From positions 1 through 14,080 of the forward strand of contig JAQSDT010000726.1 in assembly GCA_029946075.1 (NCBI GenBank): a stretch of DNA of 14,080 nt, written 5' to 3'. Made by a program: the position numbers and the translations under genes. The notes under the pieces are model-generated. The model was given only the letters and a program-made list of their open reading frames with translations. It searched no databases and was not told the origin of the DNA. Of this stretch, positions 6,598-12,927 are shown piece by piece; position 1 is the stretch's first letter; each line of letters opens with the position of its first letter. Source of the stretch: a bacterium (lineage in GTDB: Bacteria; Pseudomonadota; Alphaproteobacteria; Rhizobiales; Xanthobacteraceae).

Positions 6598-7248
6598 ATG
6601 GACGAGCAGATCATCATCGACTGCGATATTCCCGGGGTTCGACCGGCGCGCCAACGGCGCAGCCGCGAACTGATGGTCAGCCTCGTCAACGAGGGGCTGG
6701 CGCTCTTGAACGACCACGACTTCGACACGCTCTCGATCGAAACGATTTGCGAGCGGTGCGACACGACCACCGGCTCGTTTTATGCCCGGTTTGAAAGCAA
6801 GGAAGTCTTCGTGACCGCCCTGCAGCGCCTTGTCGTCGAGGATACGCGCGCGAAAATGGTCGCAAACTATCAATCCAACCGCGGCCCCCGCGGCTCCCTG
6901 CCCTATCTGCTGGCCTGGATCAGCAAAGGCGCCGTAACTTGGTACCGGAATAACGAGGGTCTCGTCCGTGCCTGTCTTCGTCGCGCCGGAAGCGATCCGG
7001 GCATCTGGACTCCGATCCGGGAACTCGGCGAGTTGCAGGTGAGTCTGGCGCTGCCGCAGATCCTCAATCTGCTGCCGGGGCGACCCAGCAACTCCGAAAA
7101 ACAATTCGTGCTATTCGCCTTCCAGATCCTGCATGGAACGCTCAACAACATGGTCCTGATCAATCCGGGACCGTTTGCGATCCATCACCCGCACACTGGA
7201 CGAATGCTCTCGACCGCAATGCTCAACCTCATCGAGCGGCAGCGGTAA
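6598..7248 (+). CDS. TetR/AcrR-family transcriptional regulator
   Basis: A 216-residue regulator. Residues 18-80 hold the TetR-type DNA-binding domain: a first helix (RQRRSRELMVSLVNEGLALL), then the helix-turn-helix region LSIETICERCDTTTGSFYARF with the typical G-SFYxxFxSKE ending near residue 69. The remaining part should be the ligand-binding and dimer domain and has no motif I can name. ATG at 6598 is preferred because GGGAG lies at 6588-6592, a few bases upstream; a GTG at 6565 in frame would add 11 residues and overlap the promoter. The gene is divergent from the dioxygenase-ABC-P450 operon across an 89-base spacer, so it most likely represses that operon and itself until a substrate or product binds. 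This is inference from layout. Confidence 0.9.
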   Translation: MDEQIIIDCDIPGVRPARQRRSRELMVSLVNEGLALLNDHDFDTLSIETICERCDTTTGSFYARFESKEVFVTALQRLVVEDTRAKMVANYQSNRGPRGSLPYLLAWISKGAVTWYRNNEGLVRACLRRAGSDPGIWTPIRELGELQVSLALPQILNLLPGRPSNSEKQFVLFAFQILHGTLNNMVLINPGPFAIHHPHTGRMLSTAMLNLIERQR

Positions 7249-7307
7249 CCCTGTCGATCCATGACCCTGAGCCATGAGTTGCGGAGGTTCGATTTTGCAC
7301 CGGGCAC

Positions 7308-8906
7308 CTAGTAAACGTCCTGCTGGAACCGGCCCCTCTTCTTCAGATCCGCGACGAACAACACGGCCTCGTCGGTCGAGCGGGCGCCGAACTGGGCGAT
7401 GATATCGACCAGCGCGCGCTCGACATCCTTGGCCATGCGCTTGGCATCGCCGCAGATGTAGACGTGGCCGCCTTCGGCAAGCCAGGTCCAGACTTCGCGG
7501 CCGACCTCGCGCATACGGTCCTGTACGTAAAATTTCTTGTCGCCGTCGCGCGACCACGCCAGCGACAACCGCGTCAAGAGACCCGATGTCTTCATGGCGT
7601 TGAGTTCATCGGCATAGAAGAAATCGCAGTCGCTGCGCTGGTGGCCGAAGAACAGCCAGTTCTTGCCCGGCGCGCCTGTAGCGCGGCGGTCATGCAGGAA
7701 GGCGCGGAACGGCGCGATGCCAGTGCCGGGACCGACCATGATGATCGGCGTCTTCGGATCCTCCGGCAGCGCAAAACCATGTGCCTTCTGCACGTAGACC
7801 TTGAGTTCGTCGCCGGGATTGATGCGCTCGGAAAGGAACGTCGAGGCCAGCCCAAGCCGCCTGCGCTTGTTGATGACATAGCGCACGCAGTCCACCGTCA
7901 GCGACAGTTTTCCGGGCGTGGCGTTGTACGACGACGAGATCGAGTACAGGCGAGGCTGCAGCGGTTCCAGCGCTTCGATGAAGGCTTCGGGATGCGGGCG
8001 GACGCGGGAGAATTTCTGCAGCACGGCCATGACGTCGAGCGTGGCCGCGTCGCCATCGGGGTCCTCGCCCTGCGCGAGCGCGCGGGCTTTTTCGCGCAGC
8101 GCACCGCCGGTCAGGTACGAGATCAGTTCAAATAGCGAATCCGGCGCCGGCGACAGCGAGACGTCGTCGAGCAACACTTCGCGGAGCGTCTTGCCCCTCA
8201 CCTCGGTCGTGTGCGAGGCGCCGAGCAGCGCAATGATCTGGTCGACGAGACCGAGGTCGTTGCGGGCAAAAATACCGAAGGAGTCACCGACGACGTAGTC
8301 GAGGCCGCATCCGGAAAGGTCGAATTCGATGTGCCAGGTTTCCTTCTCGGAGCCCTTGCCGTTGAGCAGCCGCCGCGACAGGAATTTTGCCGGCGCGGGA
8401 TTGTCGCGCGAGCGGCCGGGCTCGGATACCACGGCGGGCGCAACTGCGGCCGGTGCCGTTGCAGCGGCCGCTGACGTTCCGGCCGGGACCTTGTCGATCT
8501 CCTCATAGAGCGATTTCAGCATCCGTGCGGTTTCCTTCCCGCCGGGAACGCAGAGGTTGAGGCGCGCCTCGCTCTTGCTCGCGATCGCTTCCGAATAATT
8601 GTGACAGTCGTAGCCGCACTGGCCGCAATCCTGCTGCGCCATCGCCGCCATGAAGCGGCGTCGCAACGGGCGGCCTTCTGCCAGCTTCATGCGGTCGGGC
8701 ATCGGCATGGTCTGATCGTGCCACGGCGCTTCGCCGTCATCGCCGTCGCCCTGCATGAGGGCCGCGCCCTGCTCCGCCGACAATGGCGTCGGTGCGTCCG
8801 ACAACAGTCCGGCAAAGAAGCCGTTCAGCCAGGAACGCTGCGCTTCGGAGAACGGCGCGCTGGAGGGAATGATCTCGATTTTGGGCGGAGGCGTGAGCTG
8901 GTTCAT
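7308..8906 (-). CDS. Fe-S/FAD oxidoreductase, CysJ-like electron donor to the siroheme reductase
   Basis: A 532-residue protein usually annotated as sulfite reductase alpha subunit. The C-terminal two thirds (from about residue 170) is CysJ-like: FAD motif RLYSISSS (319-326), GLASTFLSE (352-360), NADPH-binding VGPGTGIAPFR (391-401), YICGD (483-487) and the closing FQQDVY. The N-terminal third has no flavodoxin domain. Instead Cys94, Cys97, Cys101 and Cys119 (CGQCGYDC...LCVPGG) resemble the four-cysteine Fe-S domain of RnfB-like proteins. An Ala/Pro/Val linker (144-165) joins the halves. Electrons would then pass from NADPH to FAD to an Fe-S cluster to the reductase. The start overlaps the stop of the upstream gene as ATGA, which fits equal amounts of both subunits. 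Partnership with a nitrite rather than sulfite reductase is inferred from nasST next door. Confidence 0.85.
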   Translation of the reverse strand: MNQLTPPPKIEIIPSSAPFSEAQRSWLNGFFAGLLSDAPTPLSAEQGAALMQGDGDDGEAPWHDQTMPMPDRMKLAEGRPLRRRFMAAMAQQDCGQCGYDCHNYSEAIASKSEARLNLCVPGGKETARMLKSLYEEIDKVPAGTSAAAATAPAAVAPAVVSEPGRSRDNPAPAKFLSRRLLNGKGSEKETWHIEFDLSGCGLDYVVGDSFGIFARNDLGLVDQIIALLGASHTTEVRGKTLREVLLDDVSLSPAPDSLFELISYLTGGALREKARALAQGEDPDGDAATLDVMAVLQKFSRVRPHPEAFIEALEPLQPRLYSISSSYNATPGKLSLTVDCVRYVINKRRRLGLASTFLSERINPGDELKVYVQKAHGFALPEDPKTPIIMVGPGTGIAPFRAFLHDRRATGAPGKNWLFFGHQRSDCDFFYADELNAMKTSGLLTRLSLAWSRDGDKKFYVQDRMREVGREVWTWLAEGGHVYICGDAKRMAKDVERALVDIIAQFGARSTDEAVLFVADLKKRGRFQQDVY

Positions 8907-10720
8907 GAGGACACCTGAGCTTCAGCGACCTGGGCTTCAGTGACTTGGGCATCGGCGAGCTTGCGCAGCGTCTCGCCGTCATGGCGGCGCGCGAATGCCA
9001 TGAACGTCTCTTCGGGCGACACGCGATGCGCGAGATAGGCTTTCAGCAGCTTTTCCACGGTCCGCGGCGCATCCTCGGCCTTGAGGTCGTGATAGACCTC
9101 CTGCCCGCAATCGGCCTCGGGACCAAAGCCGCCGCCGGCGAACAGGTGGTAGCCCTCGACGGGATCGGCGTCCTCGCCGACATCGATTTTTGCACCGATC
9201 AGGCCGATGTCGCTGATGTAGTGCTGCGCGCAGGAATGGTGGCAGCCGGTGAGATGAATGTTCAGTGGCGTGTCGATGTTGACGCGCGGCTCACACCAGT
9301 CGCCGATTTGGGCCGCATGCAGCTTGGTGTTTGAGGCTGCGAACTTGCAGCCGGCATTGCCGGTGCAGGCGATAAGCCCGGCGCGAATTTGCGATGCCTC
9401 GACATCCAGTCCGATCTTCCGGATCGCGGCGATGGTGAGTTCGACGTTTTCGTCGCGCACACCCGGAATGAGCAAGTTCTGCCAGACGGTCAAACGGATA
9501 TCGCCGTCACCGAGGTCTTGCGTGATCTTCGCGAGCCCGCGCATCTGATCGCAGGTGACCTTGCCGAGCGGCAGGGAGACGCCGATCCAGTTCAGGCCTT
9601 CCTGCTTCTGCTTGTGAACGCCGATATGGGCCATGCGGTCGAAGACCGGACGCGGCGCGATGGCTTCCGCAGGCACCCGGGTGAAGGGCTGGCCCAGTTT
9701 CTCCTCGACCAGCGCCAGGTACTTGTCCATGCCGATGCTGTCGATCACGTACTTCATCCGCGACTTCTGGCGATTGGTGCGGTCGCCGGTGTCGATGAAG
9801 ACGCGGACGATGGCATCCGCCACCCTGGTCGCATCCGCCGGCCTGACGATGATGCCGGTGTCTTTTGCAAAGTCCTTGTGGCCGGTGATGCCGCCGAGCC
9901 CGAGCCGGAACCAGATGCCGGGTTCGACGCCAAAGCCGTCCTTCACCTCGACCGCGGAGAAGGCAATGTCGTTGGTGTCTTCCAGCACCGCAATCTTGCC
10001 GGCGCCGTCGAAGGCGACGTTGAACTTGCGCGGCAGGCCGGTCAGCGAGCGGTCGTTGAGGATGTGATAGTGCCACTCGCGGGCATATTCGCGGGTGTCG
10101 AGGATTTCCTGCGGATCGATCCCCGCCGTCGGCGTACCCGTGACGTTGCGGATGTTGTCGGCGCCGGAGCCGCGCGAGCACAGGCCGAGATCCTGAATGC
10201 CCTCGATCAGGGCCACGGAATTCCTGAACGGAATTTCGCGCACCTGCAAATTCGCGCGCGTGGTGACGTGGCTGAACGGTCCGCACAGCCGTTCGATGAG
10301 ATCGGCGAGGCCGGCGAACTGCCAGTGCTTCACGATGCCGTTCGGAATTCGCAACCGGCACATGTAGGAGTTCTGCGCGGGTGCCACGTAGAACAGGCCG
10401 AAATAGCGCCAGCGGAAATTATCGGCCGGGCTCGGCGGCGCGTCATCGAGCGCCTGCTGCTTCAGCCGCGGATAGGCATCGAACGGATGCTCCTCGCGCT
10501 TGACCTTCTCCATGTCGGCGAGCTTCCTGCCCGCGGCCGTCACCCTGTCCTGCGCCTTGATGTGCGCGGCTTCCGGCCCGGTCGGCTCGGCATTGCCTCT
10601 ACCCGGTCCGCCACCGCCGAGGCCGTGTCCGACCCGGCTGATCTGCAGGCCGGTGGTGAAGCCTTCAAGGTAGCGCTTCTGTTCGTCGGTAAAGTCGACT
10701 GACAGCGTTTCCATTTTCAT
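8903..10720 (-). CDS. nirA: NirA-type nitrite/sulfite reductase hemoprotein
   Basis: A 605-residue assimilatory reductase of the siroheme/[4Fe-4S] family that makes six-electron reductions in the cytoplasm. The cluster and siroheme ligands are Cys452, Cys458, Cys493 and Cys497 (CTGNAGC and TGCHHSC followed by AQHYISDIGLIG). TTRANLQ (153-159) and GADNIRNVTGTPTAGIDP (186-203) match ferredoxin-nitrite reductases more than CysI. The two halves show the internal repeat typical of the family. I favour nitrite because nasS and nasT precede it and the leader looks NasT-responsive; sulfite remains possible. ATG at 10720 is chosen because GGAG lies about 11 bases upstream; TTG/ATG codons at 10759/10756 have no such site. 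Residues 31-45 form a Gly-rich insert. The protein ends in three short AQV repeats. Confidence 0.88.
   Translation of the reverse strand: MKMETLSVDFTDEQKRYLEGFTTGLQISRVGHGLGGGGPGRGNAEPTGPEAAHIKAQDRVTAAGRKLADMEKVKREEHPFDAYPRLKQQALDDAPPSPADNFRWRYFGLFYVAPAQNSYMCRLRIPNGIVKHWQFAGLADLIERLCGPFSHVTTRANLQVREIPFRNSVALIEGIQDLGLCSRGSGADNIRNVTGTPTAGIDPQEILDTREYAREWHYHILNDRSLTGLPRKFNVAFDGAGKIAVLEDTNDIAFSAVEVKDGFGVEPGIWFRLGLGGITGHKDFAKDTGIIVRPADATRVADAIVRVFIDTGDRTNRQKSRMKYVIDSIGMDKYLALVEEKLGQPFTRVPAEAIAPRPVFDRMAHIGVHKQKQEGLNWIGVSLPLGKVTCDQMRGLAKITQDLGDGDIRLTVWQNLLIPGVRDENVELTIAAIRKIGLDVEASQIRAGLIACTGNAGCKFAASNTKLHAAQIGDWCEPRVNIDTPLNIHLTGCHHSCAQHYISDIGLIGAKIDVGEDADPVEGYHLFAGGGFGPEADCGQEVYHDLKAEDAPRTVEKLLKAYLAHRVSPEETFMAFARRHDGETLRKLADAQVTEAQVAEAQVSS
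8913..8957. repeat. 15-base tandem repeat, three copies, in the 3' end of nirA
   Basis: Units start at 8913, 8928 and 8943. The first two differ at two positions and the third differs from the second at four. Read on the minus strand they encode AQVTE, AQVAE and AQVSS, the last 15 residues of the hemoprotein. The unit length keeps the frame, so copy number could vary without breaking the gene. Confidence 0.75.
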
Positions 10721-10776
10721 GCGCGACGAAGCTCCTGCGGCCACGGGTGGTGGCATCAACGAATTCGGGGTGACCG

Positions 10777-10897
10777 CCTGGAAAATCGCCAGCGCCTGTT
10801 GGGCAGGCTTCCGTTCCAGGGAATTGGTCTAGTCAGCTTCGTTGCTGCGGAAATCCATCTTGGACGTAGGTCAGCCGGCACCTGAGACGACTGACCG
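10777..10897 (-). promoter_or_regulatory. Candidate NasT-responsive leader RNA of nirA
   Basis: Three structures lie between the predicted start near 10897 and the gene. Hairpin 1 pairs 10896-10888 with 10877-10869 (nine pairs, one G-U); allowing a U-C mismatch and one more C-G pair leaves the six-base loop UCAGGU. Hairpin 2 pairs CAGC 10847-10844 with GCTG 10837-10834 around the loop AACGAA. ANTAR target RNAs have two hairpins with six-base loops, A first and G fourth; loop 2 fits fully, loop 1 only at G4. Downstream, CCTGGAA (10820-10814) pairs with TTCCAGG (10783-10777) around an inner GCCTG-CCCAA-CAGGC hairpin ending near GATTTT, a possible but poor terminator. GTCAG of hairpin 1 could also pair with GCTGAC of hairpin 2, giving an alternative fold. 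Confidence 0.5.
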
Positions 10898-10907
10898 CAC
10901 TGCAACA

Positions 10908-10923
10908 TACAAGTTGCGTGCCA
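10908..10923 (-). promoter_or_regulatory. Sigma-54-type promoter of the nirA operon
   Basis: On the minus strand TGGCACG (10923-10917), four bases, then TTGTA (10912-10908). This fits the RpoN consensus TGGCACG-N4-TTGCW in all but one base: the -12 C is T. The GG-to-GT distance of ten bases is correct. Transcription would start near 10897, leaving a leader of about 175 bases to the chosen ATG. Nitrogen-assimilation operons are classic sigma-54 targets. The changed -12 base lowers confidence. Confidence 0.55.
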
Positions 10924-10983
10924 GATCGATCATCAGGAAATCTCGTGATATTTCAGTTTGTTCCGGCCGAGGCTTCAATGATA

Positions 10984-10997
10984 TGAAGCGGGCTTCA
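10984..10997. promoter_or_regulatory. Dyad TGAAGC-GG-GCTTCA upstream of the nirA promoter
   Basis: A 6-bp inverted repeat with a two-base centre, about 60-75 bases upstream of the -24 element. A further single copy of GCTTCA is at 10972-10977. The placement suits an activator site, but the sequence does not match the NtrC site I know, so the binding protein is unknown. Confidence 0.3.
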
Positions 10998-11022
10998 CCA
11001 GCGCCTTGCGAGCAACCTAGTC

Positions 11023-11052
11023 AATAAATAGGCAGACCATCTCTCCTGCCTA
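11023..11052 (-). terminator. Intrinsic terminator after nasS
   Basis: On the minus strand, nine bases after the nasS stop, TAGGCAG pairs with CTGCCTA (seven pairs, ten-base loop) and TTTATT follows. It should separate the nasTS transcript from the nirA operon, consistent with a separate nirA promoter downstream. Confidence 0.6.
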
Positions 11053-11060
11053 ATATTGCC

Positions 11061-12227
11061 TCAAGGCTTCCAATGCCCGATCCGGAAGGCGGCCAGATGC
11101 CCGGCGATGTCGTCCGGGTTGAACGCGGGGCCGGCGAAGGCACCGATGGCCTCTGCCGTCGTGGCGGCCTTGCCCTCCACCCCCATCGCAGCGTCATGGA
11201 GATCCCGCCGGAACACCGCCATGGCGATCTTGAGCGCTTCGGGCCGCATCGCTGTCTGCCCCCATCGCACCATCTGGGCGTACAGCCAGGCAGCCTGTGC
11301 AGGGTCGGGCCGCCCCGCCCCTTCGCGGCCGACGAGAAGGTAACGGCTGCTCTCGCGCCGCGTGCCGTCAGGGGAGATTTTCAGCCGGCCATCCAGCGTA
11401 CGCAGGATCACCTCCGCATCGACGCCGATCCGTTCCGGCTGCGCCAGAATGGCGGCGGCCTCGGCGCGATTTTCCGGTTGTTCGATGAAGGCGGCAGCGC
11501 GGGCATTTGCCCGGATCAATGCCGCCACCACGTCGGGATTCTTTTCTGCCCAGATCTGGCGGATCGCGAGCACCTTCTCGGCGGCGCGGACCAGGATATC
11601 CGAGACGAAATGCAGGATGTGACCGACGCCGAGATCGACCGCGATCGAATTCCAGGGCGCGCCGACGCAGAACGCGTCGACCTGGCCATTGGCGAGGCTG
11701 TCCACCATGTAGGGCGGCGGCAACACCACGAGGCGCACGTCCTCATCGGGATCGACGCCGCCGGCCGCCATCCAGAACCGAAGCTGGTAATTGTGGGTCG
11801 AGAACGGGAACGTCATGCCGAAGGTCAGCGGCTCGGCGCCGCTCTTGCGCCGCGACGCCACGACGCGCGCCAGCGCCAGCGCCGTCGCCATCGGATCGGC
11901 AGCATCGCCCTCGAGCTCGCCCTTGATCGCAGCATGCAGCGCCGGCGAGACCGTGATCGCATTGCCGTTGAGGCCGAGATTGAACGGCGCCACGATCGGC
12001 ACCTTGACGTGGCCGAGACCGAGGCTCGAGGCGATCGCGACAGGCGCCAAAAGATGTGCGGCATCGAAGCGGCCGATATTGAGCTTGTCGCGGACGTTGG
12101 ACCACGACACTTCCCGCACCAGCGTGACGTCGAGCCCTTCGGCGGCGGCAAAACCCTTGTCGACGGCGATGATCAGGGCGGAGGCATCGACCAGCGGGAT
12201 GAAGCCGATTTGCAGGGGTGTCGTCAT
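11061..12227 (-). CDS. nasS: NasS, cytoplasmic nitrate/nitrite sensor
   Basis: A 388-residue protein of the NrtA/CmpA binding-protein family. It starts MTTPLQIGFIPLVDASALIIA with no signal peptide, so it stays in the cytoplasm; this separates NasS from the transport proteins. Family blocks are GFIPLVDASALI, FDAAHLLAPVAIA, TFGMTFPFSTHNYQLRFW, PPPYMVDSLANGQVDAFCVGAPWNS and the C-terminal FNPDDIAGHLAAF. In the known NasS-NasT system NasS holds NasT inactive without nitrate or nitrite and releases it when ligand binds. The ATG overlaps the nasT stop as ATGA, which fits a fixed ratio of the two partners. The two genes are followed by an intrinsic terminator and then the nirA operon, a likely target. 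Confidence 0.9.
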   Translation of the reverse strand: MTTPLQIGFIPLVDASALIIAVDKGFAAAEGLDVTLVREVSWSNVRDKLNIGRFDAAHLLAPVAIASSLGLGHVKVPIVAPFNLGLNGNAITVSPALHAAIKGELEGDAADPMATALALARVVASRRKSGAEPLTFGMTFPFSTHNYQLRFWMAAGGVDPDEDVRLVVLPPPYMVDSLANGQVDAFCVGAPWNSIAVDLGVGHILHFVSDILVRAAEKVLAIRQIWAEKNPDVVAALIRANARAAAFIEQPENRAEAAAILAQPERIGVDAEVILRTLDGRLKISPDGTRRESSRYLLVGREGAGRPDPAQAAWLYAQMVRWGQTAMRPEALKIAMAVFRRDLHDAAMGVEGKAATTAEAIGAFAGPAFNPDDIAGHLAAFRIGHWKP

Positions 12228-12814
12228 TTCAGCAGCTCCGACGCGGTCAGGATCGACTGCGCGATCTCGCCGATCTTCTTCTTTTCGCGCATCGCGGTAG
12301 AGCGCATCAGCACATAGGCCTCGTCTTCGGTGAGGCCCTTCAGTTTCATCAGGATGCCCTTGGCGCGGTCGATGACCTTGCGCTCCTCCAGCGCGGATTT
12401 GGTGCGGTCGAGCTCGTCCTGCAGTTTCGAAAAGGCGTTGAAGCGCGAGATACAGAGATCGAGGATCGGCTTGATCCGCTCCTTCTTCAGGCCATCGACG
12501 ATGTAGGCGGAAACGCCGGCATCGACCGAGGCCTGGATCGAGGCCGCATCGCTCTGGTCGACGAACATGGCGATCGGGCGCCGGACAGCACGGCTGACCT
12601 GAAACATCTGCTCCAGCACGTCGCGGCTGGGGTTTTCCAGATCGATCAGGATGACGTCGGGATCGAGCGCGTAGATGCGCGCCAAAAGGCTTTGCATTTC
12701 GCTGATATGGACGACGCCCGTAAAGCCCGCCTCCCGCAGCCCCTCCTCGAGGATGGCAGCACGGATCGGGCTTTCGTCAACAATGACGATTTTCGGTGAC
12801 GACTCAGCGCTCAT
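12224..12814 (-). CDS. nasT: NasT, ANTAR-domain RNA-binding antiterminator
   Basis: A 196-residue response-regulator-like protein. Residues 7-125 form a receiver domain with D13/E14 and Asp58 (ILIDLEN) at the phosphorylation-site positions and K110 or K111 near the switch lysine; the usual Thr/Ser after strand 4 seems to be Val85 (MFVDQSD). Residues about 135-190 form the ANTAR domain: SALEERKVIDRAKGILM, then GLTEDEAYVLMRSTAM and IGEIAQSIL. ANTAR proteins bind paired hexaloop hairpins in leader RNA and prevent termination. NasT is known to be controlled by NasS binding rather than phosphorylation, which would tolerate the receiver change. No strong ribosome site is seen before the ATG. The 113-base spacer to divergent rimO shows no clear promoter boxes. 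Confidence 0.92.
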   Translation of the reverse strand: MSAESSPKIVIVDESPIRAAILEEGLREAGFTGVVHISEMQSLLARIYALDPDVILIDLENPSRDVLEQMFQVSRAVRRPIAMFVDQSDAASIQASVDAGVSAYIVDGLKKERIKPILDLCISRFNAFSKLQDELDRTKSALEERKVIDRAKGILMKLKGLTEDEAYVLMRSTAMREKKKIGEIAQSILTASELLK

Positions 12815-12927
12815 CGATCAACTCATAGCCCGGCGGGGCCATCCATAGCACGGAAGAGCCCCCTGCAAAGCCTTGTAATTGTGGGCAATTGGGACTAGCT
12901 CCAGCGGATCAATCAGGCAGTAGAGAT

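Noticed and set aside
7249..7307. Terminator between the convergent regulator and flavoprotein genes
   Set aside because: No inverted repeat followed by a T-run is present in these 59 bases.
9389..10702. A 437-codon open frame on the plus strand opposite nirA
   Set aside because: It is antisense to a hemoprotein with complete cluster motifs, has no recognisable domain, and long antisense frames are common in GC-rich coding DNA.
10721..10759. Earlier nirA start (TTG at 10759 or ATG at 10756)
   Set aside because: No ribosome site precedes it, and the 12-13 added residues are Pro/Ala-rich and unlike the family; GGAG before ATG at 10720 is better.
10842..11027. A 61-codon plus-strand frame in the nasS-nirA spacer
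   Set aside because: No ribosome site or motif, and it covers the sigma-54 element and leader hairpins that better explain the spacer.
11073..12317. A 414-codon open frame on the plus strand opposite nasS
   Set aside because: The minus-strand nasS has clear family blocks and overlaps nasT properly; the antisense frame is rich in Arg, His and Asp without any motif.
12815..12927. Promoter boxes between nasT and rimO, for example TTGTAA at 12873 on the plus strand
   Set aside because: No -10 box at a usable distance on either strand; only short repeats of AATTG are seen.
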